This document shows positions 28,500 to 37,778 of a stretch of DNA of 64,000 bases, in pieces. Origin of the DNA: Enterobacter quasihormaechei (GTDB taxonomy: Bacteria > Pseudomonadota > Gammaproteobacteria > Enterobacterales > Enterobacteriaceae); contig NZ_SJON01000004.1 in the NCBI RefSeq assembly GCF_004331385.1, positions 248,001 to 312,000 of the forward strand, read 5' to 3'. The notes beneath the pieces are model-generated. The model saw nothing but the letters and a program-made list of their open reading frames with translations. It had not been told where the DNA came from and did no database searches. Within the stretch, counting starts at the first letter, position 1. Each line of letters begins with the position of its first letter. The position numbers and the translations under genes were made by a program.

Positions 28500-30890
28500 T
28501 TACTTAGCGTCGTCAGGCAGTGCATACGCGACAATATAGTCGCCCATCTTCGTACCAAACGAACCGTGACCACCCGCAGAGATGACAACGTACTGCTTGC
28601 CATTCACTTCATAGGTCATCGGCGTTGCCTGGCCACCGGCCGGCAGACGGCCCTGCCACAGTTTTTCACCGTTGGTCATGTTGTACGCGCGCAGGTAGTT
28701 ATCTGCGGTTGCCGCGATGAACAGCACGTTACCGGCGGTGGAAATTGGACCACCCAGCATTGGCATACCCATATTAAACGGCACCGGAACCGGCATCGGG
28801 AACGGCATGCTGTCCTGCGGCGTACCAATACGTTTCTTCCAGACAATCTTGTTGGTCTTCAGATCCAGGCCGGAGATATAACCCCAGGCAGGCTGTTTAC
28901 ACGGCAGACCGAACGGAGAGAGGAACGGATTCAGAGTCACGCCGTAAGGAACGCCATACTGCGGCTGGATACCGGCTTCGGTACCGCTGCCTTTCGCATC
29001 CTTCGGCTGCTCCATTGGGTTACCCGGACCGCGTGGGATCAGACGGGACACGAACGGCAGCGCCATTGGGTTAGCGATAGCGACCTGACGGTTCGGGTCA
29101 ACGGAGATCCCGCCCCATTCGAACATCCCCAGGTTACCCGGGAAGACCAGCGTACCCTGCTCTGACGGTGGGGTGAAAATCCCTTCGTAGCGCAGCTGAT
29201 GGAACATCACGCGGCATACCAGCTGGTCAAACATGGTGGCACCCCACATGTCTGCACCGCTGAGGTTTTTCTCCGGACGGAAGCTCAGGTCAGAGAACGG
29301 CTGCGTTTTGGTGACGTAGTCGCCTTTGGCAGCGCCCTGTGGAACCGGTTTTTCCGGCGCAGGCACAACCAGCTTACCGTTGCTGCGATCCAGCACGAAA
29401 ATGTTGCCGGTTTTCGCCGGAGCGTAAATGACCGGCACGGTTTTGCCGTTAACGGTAATGTCCGCCAGCGTCGGCTGGGATGGCATATCCATATCCCACA
29501 GATCGTGGTGAACGGTCTGATAGCTCCACGCCAGTTTACCGGTCGTTGCGTTCAGCGCCACGATAGAGCTGGCGTAACGTTCCTGCTCCGGCGTGCGGTT
29601 ACCGCCCCAGATATCCGGCGTGGTCACACCCATTGGCAGGTAAACCAGATCCAGCTTCGCGTCATACGCGGCCGGTGCCCAGGAGTTAGGCGAGTTAAAG
29701 GTAAAGGTGTGCTCGTCAGACGGGATTGCGTTTGGATCTTTCGCGCCCGGGTCGAAGGCCCACAGCAGTTTACCGGTGTTCACGTCGAAACCACGGATAA
29801 CGCCGGAGGTTTCACGGGTAGAGAAGTTATCCGTTACCGAACCGGCAATCACGATGGTTTTATCGGTGATGATTGGCGGGGAGGTTGGCTCATACAGACC
29901 CGGCGTGGTGTCCGGCATGTTGGTCTGAAGATTCAGGATACCTTTGTTGGCGAAGGTTTCGCACAGCTTGCCGGTCTCAGCGTTAATGGCAAACAGGCGG
30001 CCATCGTTAACCGGCAGCATAATGCGGCGAGGACAGTCGGCAATGACTTCCGGGCTGGCATTATCCGCGCGCGCTTCGTGGTAAGAGACGCCGCGGCAGG
30101 TGATGTGCTGGAACGACGGGTTGGAGTTCAGCTGTGGATCGAAGTGCCATTTCTCTTTACCGGTGGCCGCGTCGAGCGCGAACAGACGCTGGTGCGCCGT
30201 ACACAGGTAGAGCATGTTGCCCACTTTAATCGGGGTCACTTCGTTGGTCAGCTCACCCGGATCGTTCGGCATTTTCAGGTCGCCGGTGCGGAATACCCAG
30301 GCTTCCTTCAGGTTTTTCACGTTGTCCGCGTTGATCTGCTTCAGCGGGGAGTAGCGTTGACCTTCCTGATTACGGCCATAGGCGGGCCAGTCGCCGTCAG
30401 CCACCTGCGAAATAGCCGCGGCTGGCGTGGATTCTGTGTTCAGCGTACCGTGGATCTCCTGCGGGTCGTTGAAACCGGCCCAGGTCAGGATACCGCCGCT
30501 AATCAGCAGGGCAACGAGCAGGCCGGCTACGGCACCGCTGGACGGAACGATCAGGCGACGCCAGACAAACGGCAGGATCAGCCAGATACCGAAGAAGACC
30601 AGAATGTCGCTGCGCGGCGTCAGCGCCCAGAAGTCGAACCCGACTTCCCACACGCCCCAGATCATGGTGGCAAGGAGCAGGGCGGCATACAGCCACAGAG
30701 CAGAACGTTTTCTCCGCAACAGCAGGACGGTTACGCCCACCATAACCAGACCCGCAATCGGGTAGTACCAGGAGCCGCCAATAGCGACCAGCCAGACGCC
30801 ACCGATCAACAAATACAGCGCGCAGAATGCGGCAAACGCGGCTGTTAATGTTACCAGTAGACGCGGCTGCTTAGTTTTTGTTTCAGCCAT
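28500..30890 (-). CDS. gcd: PQQ-dependent membrane glucose dehydrogenase
   Basis: A 796-residue quinoprotein, equal in length to E. coli Gcd. Five hydrophobic helices in the first 145 residues anchor it in the inner membrane; the rest is an eight-bladed PQQ propeller in the periplasm that oxidises aldoses to lactones and reduces ubiquinone. Conserved segments include TCRGVSYHE, NDGRLFAINAETGK, HHDLWDMDMPSQP (catalytic Asp) and the closing GGHGSFGTKMGDYIVAYALPD. No pqq synthesis genes lie in the window, so whether it is active without supplied PQQ cannot be judged here. A consensus CRP site stands upstream, between gcd and hpt. Confidence 0.98.
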   Translation of the reverse strand: MAETKTKQPRLLVTLTAAFAAFCALYLLIGGVWLVAIGGSWYYPIAGLVMVGVTVLLLRRKRSALWLYAALLLATMIWGVWEVGFDFWALTPRSDILVFFGIWLILPFVWRRLIVPSSGAVAGLLVALLISGGILTWAGFNDPQEIHGTLNTESTPAAAISQVADGDWPAYGRNQEGQRYSPLKQINADNVKNLKEAWVFRTGDLKMPNDPGELTNEVTPIKVGNMLYLCTAHQRLFALDAATGKEKWHFDPQLNSNPSFQHITCRGVSYHEARADNASPEVIADCPRRIMLPVNDGRLFAINAETGKLCETFANKGILNLQTNMPDTTPGLYEPTSPPIITDKTIVIAGSVTDNFSTRETSGVIRGFDVNTGKLLWAFDPGAKDPNAIPSDEHTFTFNSPNSWAPAAYDAKLDLVYLPMGVTTPDIWGGNRTPEQERYASSIVALNATTGKLAWSYQTVHHDLWDMDMPSQPTLADITVNGKTVPVIYAPAKTGNIFVLDRSNGKLVVPAPEKPVPQGAAKGDYVTKTQPFSDLSFRPEKNLSGADMWGATMFDQLVCRVMFHQLRYEGIFTPPSEQGTLVFPGNLGMFEWGGISVDPNRQVAIANPMALPFVSRLIPRGPGNPMEQPKDAKGSGTEAGIQPQYGVPYGVTLNPFLSPFGLPCKQPAWGYISGLDLKTNKIVWKKRIGTPQDSMPFPMPVPVPFNMGMPMLGGPISTAGNVLFIAATADNYLRAYNMTNGEKLWQGRLPAGGQATPMTYEVNGKQYVVISAGGHGSFGTKMGDYIVAYALPDDAK

Positions 30891-30951
30891 AGAAAAGTAC
30901 TCGTCAGTTTTGTTAATTATTTGCTAGCAATTAATTATAGGTATTAACAAC

Positions 30952-30967
30952 TGTGATCGGAATCACA
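30952..30967. promoter_or_regulatory. CRP (cAMP receptor protein) site between gcd and hpt
   Basis: TGTGATCGGAATCACA contains the exact TGTGA-N6-TCACA core. It lies 62 bases upstream of the gcd start and 129 upstream of the hpt start, and could act on either divergent gene. E. coli gcd is known to respond to cAMP. Confidence 0.85.
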
Positions 30968-31095
30968 AATATTGCTTTTATAACTCATACGCCAGGCTTA
31001 TCCATTTACTGATATAATGGCTGGCTTGCGTATCGATGCCGGAGCAAGATTCATCCGCATTGAGAGATTTTCATTAAAATCATTTGGTTAGTAAT

Positions 31096-31632
31096 ATGAA
31101 ACATACTGTTGAAGTGATGATCCCGGAAGCCGAGATCAAAGCGCGTATCGCCGAACTGGGTCGTCAAATCACCGAGCATTACAAGGACAGCGGCAGCGAA
31201 ATGGTGCTGGTTGGTCTGCTGCGCGGTTCTTTCATGTTCATGGCAGACCTGTGCCGTGAAGTGCAGGTACCGCACGAGGTCGATTTTATGACCGCTTCCA
31301 GCTACGGTAGCGGCATGTCCACAACCCGTGATGTGAAAATCCTGAAAGATCTGGATGAAGATATTCGTGGCAAAGATGTGTTGATCGTTGAGGACATCAT
31401 CGACTCCGGCAACACGCTCTCTAAAGTGCGGGAGATCCTGAGCCTGCGCGGACCTAAATCGCTGGCGATTTGTACCCTGCTGGACAAGCCTGAGCGCCGT
31501 GAAGTGCAGGTGCCGGTGGAGTTCGTTGGCTTCTCCATCCCGGATGAATTCGTCGTGGGTTACGGCATTGATTACGCCCAGCGTTATCGTCATCTGCCGT
31601 ATGTTGGCAAGGTCGTGATGCTGGACGAGTAA
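31096..31632 (+). CDS. hpt: Hypoxanthine phosphoribosyltransferase
   Basis: A 178-residue purine salvage enzyme that joins hypoxanthine (and less well guanine) to PRPP. The PRPP-binding loop [14 protein letters not shown] is at about residues 97-110. The ATG at 31096 yields the E. coli start [15 protein letters not shown]; an in-frame TTG four codons upstream is not needed. The Shine-Dalgarno is weak. The gene is divergent from gcd and convergent with can, separated from it by paired REP elements. Confidence 0.98.
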   Translation: MKHTVEVMIPEAEIKARIAELGRQITEHYKDSGSEMVLVGLLRGSFMFMADLCREVQVPHEVDFMTASSYGSGMSTTRDVKILKDLDEDIRGKDVLIVEDIIDSGNTLSKVREILSLRGPKSLAICTLLDKPERREVQVPVEFVGFSIPDEFVVGYGIDYAQRYRHLPYVGKVVMLDE

Positions 31633-31644
31633 TCGTGGCGTGTT

Positions 31645-31674
31645 GCCCGGTGGCGCTCCGCTTACCGGGCCTAC
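31645..31674 (+). repeat. REP element, first of an inverted pair
   Basis: GCCCGGTGGCGCTCCGCTTA followed by CCGGGCCTAC; together with the inverted unit 11 bases on it makes a BIME-like pair between convergent hpt and can. Confidence 0.85.
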
Positions 31675-31685
31675 GAAAGGCTCGT

Positions 31686-31717
31686 GTAGGCCGGGTAAGG
31701 CGCAGCCGCCACCCGGC
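31686..31717 (-). repeat. REP element, second of an inverted pair
   Basis: Reads GTAGGCCGGGTAAGGCGCAG followed by CCGCCACCCGGC on the plus strand, that is a REP unit in minus orientation. The pair can fold into one long hairpin that could stabilise or end both transcripts. Confidence 0.85.
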
Positions 31718-31722
31718 TTTGT

Positions 31723-32385
31723 TTATTTGTGGTTAACGTGCTTAAGCTTGAGGTTGGCAATCCCCGAGCGGTAACGCTGCTCCAGCGTTTCACGGTTGGT
31801 GGCGGTCACTTCCAGATTGCGCAGCAGGCCGTCGTGAATACCGTACGCCCAGCCGTGGATAGAGACCTTCTGCCCGCGTTTCCACGCCGACTGCATAATG
31901 GTAGAGTGGCCCAGGTTGTACACCTGCTCCATCACGTTCAGCTCGCACAGGGTGTCGAGACGGCGTTCCTGCGGCATTTCGCCCAGCAGTGAGCTATGTT
32001 TGAACCAGATATCACGAATGTGCAGCAGCCAGTTATCGATTAACCCCAGCTCTGTATTTTCGACCGCCGCCTGCACGCCGCCGCAGCCGTAGTGGCCGCA
32101 GATAATAATGTGCTCGACCTCCAGAACATCAACGGCATACTGAACAACCGAAAGGCAGTTGAGATCGGTATGAATAACCAGATTAGCAACGTTGCGGTGA
32201 ACAAACAGTTCGCCAGGCTCAAGACCGGTCAGACGTTCGGCGGGGACGCGGCTGTCGGAACATCCAATCCAGAGAAAGCGCGGGTTCTGCGCTTGTGCTA
32301 GTTTTCCAAAAAATCCGGGGTCTTCCTCCACCAGCATTTTTGACCATAGTGCATTGTTGCTGATGAGTGTATCTATGTCGTTCAT
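31723..32385 (-). CDS. can: Beta-class carbonic anhydrase Can
   Basis: A 220-residue zinc enzyme interconverting CO2 and bicarbonate, supplying bicarbonate for carboxylations in air. The ligands Cys42 and Asp44 (GCSDSR), His98 and Cys101 (GHYGCGG) are in place. The ATG at 32383-32385 gives the E. coli length; a longer frame runs upstream without a good site. It is divergent from yadG and convergent with hpt. Confidence 0.98.
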   Translation of the reverse strand: MNDIDTLISNNALWSKMLVEEDPGFFGKLAQAQNPRFLWIGCSDSRVPAERLTGLEPGELFVHRNVANLVIHTDLNCLSVVQYAVDVLEVEHIIICGHYGCGGVQAAVENTELGLIDNWLLHIRDIWFKHSSLLGEMPQERRLDTLCELNVMEQVYNLGHSTIMQSAWKRGQKVSIHGWAYGIHDGLLRNLEVTATNRETLEQRYRSGIANLKLKHVNHK

Positions 32386-32492
32386 GGAGGTTAGCGACCT
32401 GTAACCAAGTGATTGCGTTGCGCTACTATAGGGTAACCCGACTTTTAATGAAACCACACAACGTGTGTCAGAACTTAAGGTAAGTTGAATTC

Positions 32493-33419
32493 ATGGCGAT
32501 TGCACTGGAGCTGGAACAGCTCAAAAAAACCTACCCGGGAGGCGTTCAGGCGCTGCGCGGGATAGATCTTAAAGTCGAAGCGGGAGATTTCTACGCGCTT
32601 CTGGGGCCGAACGGGGCGGGGAAATCCACCACCATCGGGATCATCAGCTCGCTGGTCAACAAAACTTCCGGTCGCGTCAGCGTGTTTGGCTACGATCTGC
32701 AAAAAGACGTGGTCAACGCCAAGCGTCAGCTGGGGCTGGTGCCGCAGGAGTTTAACTTCAACCCGTTTGAAACGGTGCAGCAGATTGTGGTTAACCAGGC
32801 GGGCTACTACGGCGTCGAGCGTAAAGAGGCGCTGGAGCGTAGCGAAAAGTACCTGAAACAGCTCGATCTGTGGGAAAAGCGTAACGAACGCGCGCGGATG
32901 TTGTCCGGGGGGATGAAGCGCCGCCTGATGATTGCCCGCGCGCTGATGCATGAGCCAAAGCTGCTTATTCTCGATGAGCCGACCGCCGGGGTGGATATTG
33001 AACTGCGTCGATCAATGTGGGGCTTCCTGAAGGATCTGAACGATAAAGGCACCACCATCATTCTGACCACGCACTATCTGGAAGAGGCGGAAATGCTGTG
33101 CCGCAATATCGGCATTATCCAGCACGGCGAGCTGGTGGAAAACACCTCAATGAAGAATCTGCTCTCCAAACTGAAATCAGAGACCTTTATCCTCGATCTG
33201 GCGGCGAAAAGCGCGCTGCCGAAGCTGGAGGGGTATAATTACCGTCTGGTCGATACCTCGACGCTGGAAGTGGAAGTGCTGCGCGAGCAGGGGATCAACA
33301 GCGTGTTTTCACAGCTGAGCGCGCAGGGCATTCAGGTATTAAGTATGCGTAACAAAGCGAACCGACTGGAAGAGCTGTTTGTCTCTCTGGTGCACGATAA
33401 ACAAGGAGACAAGGCATGA
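32493..33419 (+). CDS. yadG: ABC exporter ATP-binding protein YadG
   Basis: A 308-residue ATPase of an ABC-2 type exporter. Walker A is GPNGAGKST (about 38-46), the signature is LSGGMKRR, Walker B LLILDEPTAGVD, and the switch His is in LTTHYLEEAE. The ATG is followed by a four-base overlap of its stop with yadH (ATGA), forming a two-gene operon. The transported substrate is unknown. Confidence 0.96.
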   Translation: MAIALELEQLKKTYPGGVQALRGIDLKVEAGDFYALLGPNGAGKSTTIGIISSLVNKTSGRVSVFGYDLQKDVVNAKRQLGLVPQEFNFNPFETVQQIVVNQAGYYGVERKEALERSEKYLKQLDLWEKRNERARMLSGGMKRRLMIARALMHEPKLLILDEPTAGVDIELRRSMWGFLKDLNDKGTTIILTTHYLEEAEMLCRNIGIIQHGELVENTSMKNLLSKLKSETFILDLAAKSALPKLEGYNYRLVDTSTLEVEVLREQGINSVFSQLSAQGIQVLSMRNKANRLEELFVSLVHDKQGDKA

Positions 33420-34186
33420 CGCATCTTTACTGGGTCGCGCTGAAAAGCATCTGGGCGAAAGAGATCAACCGCTTTATGCGTATCTGGGTGCAAACCCTGG
33501 TGCCGCCGGTTATCACCATGACGCTCTACTTCATCATTTTCGGTAACCTGATTGGTTCCCGCATCGGTGAGATGCACGGTTTCACCTATATGCAGTTCAT
33601 CGTGCCGGGCCTGATCATGATGGCGGTGATCACCAACGCTTATGCGAACGTGGCGTCGTCGTTCTTCAGCGCCAAGTTCCAGCGCAACATTGAAGAGCTG
33701 CTGGTGGCGCCGGTGCCAACGCACGTCATCATCGCCGGTTACGTGGGCGGCGGCGTGGCGCGCGGGCTGTGCGTGGGGATCCTGGTAACGGCCATTTCGC
33801 TGTTCTTCGTGCCGTTCCAGGTTCACTCCTGGCTGTTCGTGGCGCTGACGCTGCTGCTGACGGCAATCCTGTTCTCGCTGGCCGGCTTGCTGAATGCGGT
33901 GTTCGCTAAAACGTTTGACGACATCAGCCTGATCCCGACCTTTGTGCTGACGCCGCTGACCTACCTCGGCGGGGTGTTCTACTCCCTGACGCTGCTGCCG
34001 CCGTTCTGGCAGGCGCTCTCGCACCTGAACCCGATTGTCTATATGATCAGCGGTTTCCGCTTCGGTTTCCTCGGCATTACCGACGTGCCGCTGTTCACCA
34101 CCGTCGTCGTGCTGGCGGTGTTTATCGTGGCGTTCTACCTGCTGTGCTGGTATCTGATCCAGCGTGGTCGCGGCCTGCGCAGCTAA
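33416..34186 (+). CDS. yadH: ABC-2 type exporter permease YadH
   Basis: A 256-residue membrane protein with six predicted helices and the ABC-2 signature region around LSGLLNAVFAKTFDDISLIP-like sequence (residues about 160-180) and YLGGVFYSL. It pairs with YadG, with which it overlaps by four bases. Substrate unknown. A terminator follows. Confidence 0.95.
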   Translation: MTHLYWVALKSIWAKEINRFMRIWVQTLVPPVITMTLYFIIFGNLIGSRIGEMHGFTYMQFIVPGLIMMAVITNAYANVASSFFSAKFQRNIEELLVAPVPTHVIIAGYVGGGVARGLCVGILVTAISLFFVPFQVHSWLFVALTLLLTAILFSLAGLLNAVFAKTFDDISLIPTFVLTPLTYLGGVFYSLTLLPPFWQALSHLNPIVYMISGFRFGFLGITDVPLFTTVVVLAVFIVAFYLLCWYLIQRGRGLRS

Positions 34187-34198
34187 ACCTCTGCCTTC

Positions 34199-34234
34199 TG
34201 CCCGGCAACGTACCGTCTGCCGGGCACTTTCTTT
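34199..34234 (+). terminator. Terminator of yadGH
   Basis: TGCCCGGCA, a 10-base loop and TGCCGGGCA form a perfect 9-bp stem followed by CTTTCTTT. Confidence 0.85.
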
Positions 34235-34298
34235 GACAGTTATCACCGTAAACTAACCTTCACTCCGGTAAACTACTCGCCTGCTAAGGAGAGACGTT

Positions 34299-34739
34299 AT
34301 GCTGGGATGGGTGATCACCTGCCACGATGAAGTGGCGCAGGAAATGCTGCTGAAGCTGGAGGCCCGATTTGGTCCCCTGGCGCAATGCCGCGCGGTAAAC
34401 TACTGGCGAGGGCTAAGCACCAACATGCTCAGCCGAATGATGTGCGACGCGCTGCATGAAACCGACACCGGTGATGGGGTGATTTTTCTCACCGACAGAT
34501 CGGGCGCGGCGCCTTATCGTTCAGCGGCATTAATGAGCCACAAGCACGATAATTGTGAAGTGATCTCCGGTATCAGCCTGCCGTTACTCGAAGTCATGTA
34601 CCCGCTACGCGCAACGTTGAGCAGCGCTGAGTTTCGCCACGCCATTGTGGCGCAGGGCTTGCCGGGCGTGAGTAGCCTATGGCACCAGCAGCAGAAAAAC
34701 CCGCCTTTCGTTCTGCTTCACGATCTGTATAAGCATTAA
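34299..34739 (+). CDS. yadI: PTS EIIA-like component YadI (mannose/fructose family)
   Basis: A 146-residue protein resembling the EIIA domain of mannose-family phosphotransferase systems, with the phosphorylatable His9 in ITCHDE. The remaining segments (NMLSRMMCDALHE, GVIFLTD, SHKHDNCEVISG) follow E. coli YadI. No EIIB, EIIC or EIID genes are adjacent, so it is an orphan EIIA whose partner is unknown. It precedes yadE by about 60 bases. Confidence 0.92.
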   Translation: MLGWVITCHDEVAQEMLLKLEARFGPLAQCRAVNYWRGLSTNMLSRMMCDALHETDTGDGVIFLTDRSGAAPYRSAALMSHKHDNCEVISGISLPLLEVMYPLRATLSSAEFRHAIVAQGLPGVSSLWHQQQKNPPFVLLHDLYKH

Positions 34740-34802
34740 ACATTGGTATTGATGACGCTTTTGCTACAATGGCGGCTGATTTTCCGTGTCGATTTATATC
34801 CC

Positions 34803-36050
34803 ATGCTCATGCGCGTTATCTTTATCCTTCTGCTGCTGGTTTCCGGTGGTGCGTCTGCCAGCCTGACCAGCCAGCAAAGCCTGCCTGCTCAATATATGCA
34901 AACCACTGAAGATGCGGCCATATGGGCGCAGGTGGGTAACGCCGTGGTGAACGTGGGTAACGTCCGCGCCGGGCAGATCCTCGCCGTTTTTCCGGCGGCA
35001 GCTGATTACTACGAATTTCGTTTTGGATTTGGCACGGGCTTTATTGATAAAGACCACCTTGAGAAAGTGCAGGGTAAACAACGCGTTGAGGATAGCCTGG
35101 GCGACCTCAATAAGCCGCTCAGTAATCAAAACCTCATCACCTGGAAAGACACGCCTGTCTACAATGCCCCCAGCAGCGGAAGCGCGCCGTTTGGCACCTT
35201 AAGCGCCAATCTTCGCTATCCGATCCTGAATAAGCTGAAAGACCGTCTGAACCAGACCTGGTTCCAGATCCGTATCGGCAATCGTCTGGCGTGGATCAGC
35301 AGCCTGGACGCGCAGGATGATAACGGGCTGCCGGTTCTGACCTACCACCATATTCTGCGTGATGAAGAGAACACCCGTTTTCGCCACACCTCCACGACGA
35401 CCAGCGTACGCGCGTTTAATAACCAGATGGCCTGGCTACGCGATCAAGGCTATACCACGCTGACGATGTACCAGCTGGAAGGGTACGTGCGTAACAAAAT
35501 GAACCTCCCCGCGAAAGCGGTGGTGATCACCTTTGACGACGGCCTCAAATCGGTGAGCCGCTACGCGTATCCGGTGCTGAAAAAATATGGCTTCAACGCC
35601 ACGGCGTTTATTATTTCATCCCGTATCAAGGGCCATCCGCAAAAGTGGGACCCAAAATCGCTACAGTTTATGAGCGTTCAGGAAATTAAGAGCATCCAGG
35701 ACGTGTTCGACATCCAGTCTCACACCCATTTTCTGCATCGCGTGGATGGGTATAAACACCCCATCTTACTGAGCCGCAGCTATCATGTGATCCTGTTTGA
35801 TTTTGAACGCTCGCGGCGTGCGCTGGCGCAGTTCAATCCGCGCGTGCTGTATCTGTCGTATCCGTTTGGCGGCTATGATAAAAAAGCGATAAAGGCGGCG
35901 AATGATGCCGGTTTCCATCTGGCCGTGACGACGATGAAGGGGAAGGTGAAGCCGGGGGATAATCCGTTCTTACTGAAACGCCTGTATATCTTAAGAACGG
36001 ATTCGCTGGAGACGATGTCGCGGCTGATCAGTAATCAGCCGCAGGGGTAG
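34803..36050 (+). CDS. yadE: YadE, secreted polysaccharide deacetylase family protein
   Basis: A 415-residue exported protein. [19 protein letters not shown] is a signal peptide; the ATG at 34803 was chosen because it opens on it, as in E. coli, although the Shine-Dalgarno is weak and another ATG is two codons further in. An SH3b-like N-terminal part precedes the NodB-homology deacetylase domain, with the TFDDG metal/catalytic motif (about 260-264), SHTHFLHR and the LSYPFGGYD strand. The substrate is not known. The fimbrial operon begins convergently only three bases past its stop. Confidence 0.92.
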   Translation: MLMRVIFILLLLVSGGASASLTSQQSLPAQYMQTTEDAAIWAQVGNAVVNVGNVRAGQILAVFPAAADYYEFRFGFGTGFIDKDHLEKVQGKQRVEDSLGDLNKPLSNQNLITWKDTPVYNAPSSGSAPFGTLSANLRYPILNKLKDRLNQTWFQIRIGNRLAWISSLDAQDDNGLPVLTYHHILRDEENTRFRHTSTTTSVRAFNNQMAWLRDQGYTTLTMYQLEGYVRNKMNLPAKAVVITFDDGLKSVSRYAYPVLKKYGFNATAFIISSRIKGHPQKWDPKSLQFMSVQEIKSIQDVFDIQSHTHFLHRVDGYKHPILLSRSYHVILFDFERSRRALAQFNPRVLYLSYPFGGYDKKAIKAANDAGFHLAVTTMKGKVKPGDNPFLLKRLYILRTDSLETMSRLISNQPQG

Positions 36051-36053
36051 GTA

Positions 36054-37142
36054 TTAGTCGTAGGAGAGGGTGAACACGCCTGTGGCCTTAAACGCGCCGG
36101 GCTTGACCGTACTGCCATTCGCGACCAGCTGAGCCACGTAGTCAATCTGCGTCGAGCCGGGAACGGTGGTATCCGTCATGATGTACGACGAGTTCGCGTT
36201 ATTTGGAATAAGCTGCGAATTTCCGTTATACATGATCCGCACGCCTGCGCCTTCAGCCCCCGATGTAAGGGTGTTGCCCAGCAAATCGTTGCCTGTGCCC
36301 GTCAGCTTTGTGGTCGTAAGCTTGGTGGTAAACTTCGTCGTGCTGGTGCAGCTATTTAAATGTATGGAGAAGGGCACGTCTTTGACGTTGTTATTTTTGA
36401 TATCGGAAATAAAATAATCCCCCAGGTTCACCGTGTCCGTGCCGTCTGACAGCATGGCGATATCGCAGGTGGGCAGTATGATGGGGATCTGGAATGAATT
36501 TTCATTAACCATAAACGTATAGGGTTTGTTATTACTATCATTTGGATCATTGCCAAGTGCCATTTTTCCCAGTGTGCCAGCCTTAGGCTTGATTACGGTT
36601 ATTTTATTTGGATTGCCAACATAGCCATCACTAATAAAGACGTCCACCTGCGTGTTAAGCCATTTCCTATCCCAAGGGTCACTTCTATCGGACCCGGCGA
36701 CGGTGGCCCAACCTGTGGTGTTCGTCGTAAAATATCCTCCCGCACCTCCGTTTTCCGATGCGCGAACCCTAACGAGATAATAGATGCCGGGGATATTAGT
36801 TTCGAACATGGCACTACCGTTCCACCCACCCTTCAACAACTCAGGGTTTGTTTGTGACAGAAGATTATAGCCATCGTTTCCTGGACCACAATCACCCTGA
36901 ATTCCTGGTGTCAGATTAACTATAAATGAGGCGATTGCGGTAAAACCGACAGGTGGAGGGAGTCGCACCGTAGCACCAGAGTATTGGGAATTGACAAGCG
37001 TAGTTGTTCCGCCATATCCATCATTTATTCGACACTCCCCTGCCCAGCTAATTGGGCTAAGGGATAATAATAAACATGTAGAGACAAAAGCCATCGTTCT
37101 TTTAAAAATATTGTTATGTATTATATAGTTGAACATTCTCAT
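36054..37142 (-). CDS. Fimbrial tip adhesin, cluster A
   Basis: A 362-residue two-domain protein, last of the operon. The ATG at 37140-37142 follows AGGATA and is chosen over an overlapping upstream start. A signal peptide (through SPISWA) precedes a cysteine-containing N-terminal lectin-like half (ECRINDGYGG, about residues 35-200), and the C-terminal half is a pilin domain with PTCDIAML and the closing GVFTLSYD, which fits donor-strand exchange. N-terminal adhesin domains are highly variable, so the receptor cannot be guessed. Asn/Gly/Thr-rich and AT-richer than flanking housekeeping genes. Confidence 0.85.
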   Translation of the reverse strand: MRMFNYIIHNNIFKRTMAFVSTCLLLSLSPISWAGECRINDGYGGTTTLVNSQYSGATVRLPPPVGFTAIASFIVNLTPGIQGDCGPGNDGYNLLSQTNPELLKGGWNGSAMFETNIPGIYYLVRVRASENGGAGGYFTTNTTGWATVAGSDRSDPWDRKWLNTQVDVFISDGYVGNPNKITVIKPKAGTLGKMALGNDPNDSNNKPYTFMVNENSFQIPIILPTCDIAMLSDGTDTVNLGDYFISDIKNNNVKDVPFSIHLNSCTSTTKFTTKLTTTKLTGTGNDLLGNTLTSGAEGAGVRIMYNGNSQLIPNNANSSYIMTDTTVPGSTQIDYVAQLVANGSTVKPGAFKATGVFTLSYD

Positions 37143-37161
37143 CCGTATCCTGTTCTGGTTA

Positions 37162-37764
37162 TTACTCGTAAGTGACATCAACCAGCACTTTGCTCGTGAC
37201 AATACCGCCAGTTACAACGCCGATATTCTGATATCTGACGTAGAACTGATAATCCCTTAAAAAGGCGGTATCTTGACCACTCACGTCATAGACGACTTTT
37301 GACGAACCATCGCTGTTCAAAACGTTGGTTTTATTTTTCTCAGAGAAAAGGACGACGCCAACATTTTTGGCTGCCCCTGCAACGGTCTCTTCACTTTTAA
37401 ATACCTGGTTTTGTCCCGGCCAAAATCCTGATTGTGGCGAGAAGCTAAAATTCAGCTTTTTAGCCGTGCTGCTGTCTCCGTAGCAATCATCAACATGGAT
37501 CTTAAAAGGGGTTCCGCTTGCATCATCGGTAGCCGTATACCGATCGCTACCATCAGCGTTATAAAACCAATTCCGCATTACGTTGGGGAGATAAATTTCT
37601 CCGCCATTCTCGACGCTTAACTTGCAGGTGCTATTAACAATATTGGCTGTAAGATTTACGTCGAGCCCAGCACCTGCCTGGCTTACGCCAGGCAGACTCC
37701 CGCCAGCCAGAGCCATAAGCAACACAAGACCGGGCTGGTATAATATAAACGGTGATTGTTGCAT
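37162..37764 (-). CDS. Minor fimbrial subunit, cluster A
   Basis: A 200-residue pilin-fold protein: signal peptide to about residue 31 (GVSQA), then VNLTANIVNSTCKLSV, a typical N-terminal donor strand plus the first disulfide cysteine, and an ending in VLVDVTYE with the penultimate Tyr used for chaperone recognition. A second cysteine is in HVDDCYGD. AGGA precedes the start at seven bases. It sits 14 bases after the previous pilin gene and 19 before the adhesin. Confidence 0.85.
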   Translation of the reverse strand: MQQSPFILYQPGLVLLMALAGGSLPGVSQAGAGLDVNLTANIVNSTCKLSVENGGEIYLPNVMRNWFYNADGSDRYTATDDASGTPFKIHVDDCYGDSSTAKKLNFSFSPQSGFWPGQNQVFKSEETVAGAAKNVGVVLFSEKNKTNVLNSDGSSKVVYDVSGQDTAFLRDYQFYVRYQNIGVVTGGIVTSKVLVDVTYE

Positions 37765-37778
37765 AATGGTTCCTGGGA

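Noticed and set aside
29199-30848. A 549-codon open frame antisense to gcd
   Set aside because: Shadow of gcd with Arg/Gln/His-rich nonsense composition and no domain.
31645-31717. CRISPR-like repeats
   Set aside because: Only two inverted palindromic units, no spacers and no cas genes; these are REP elements.
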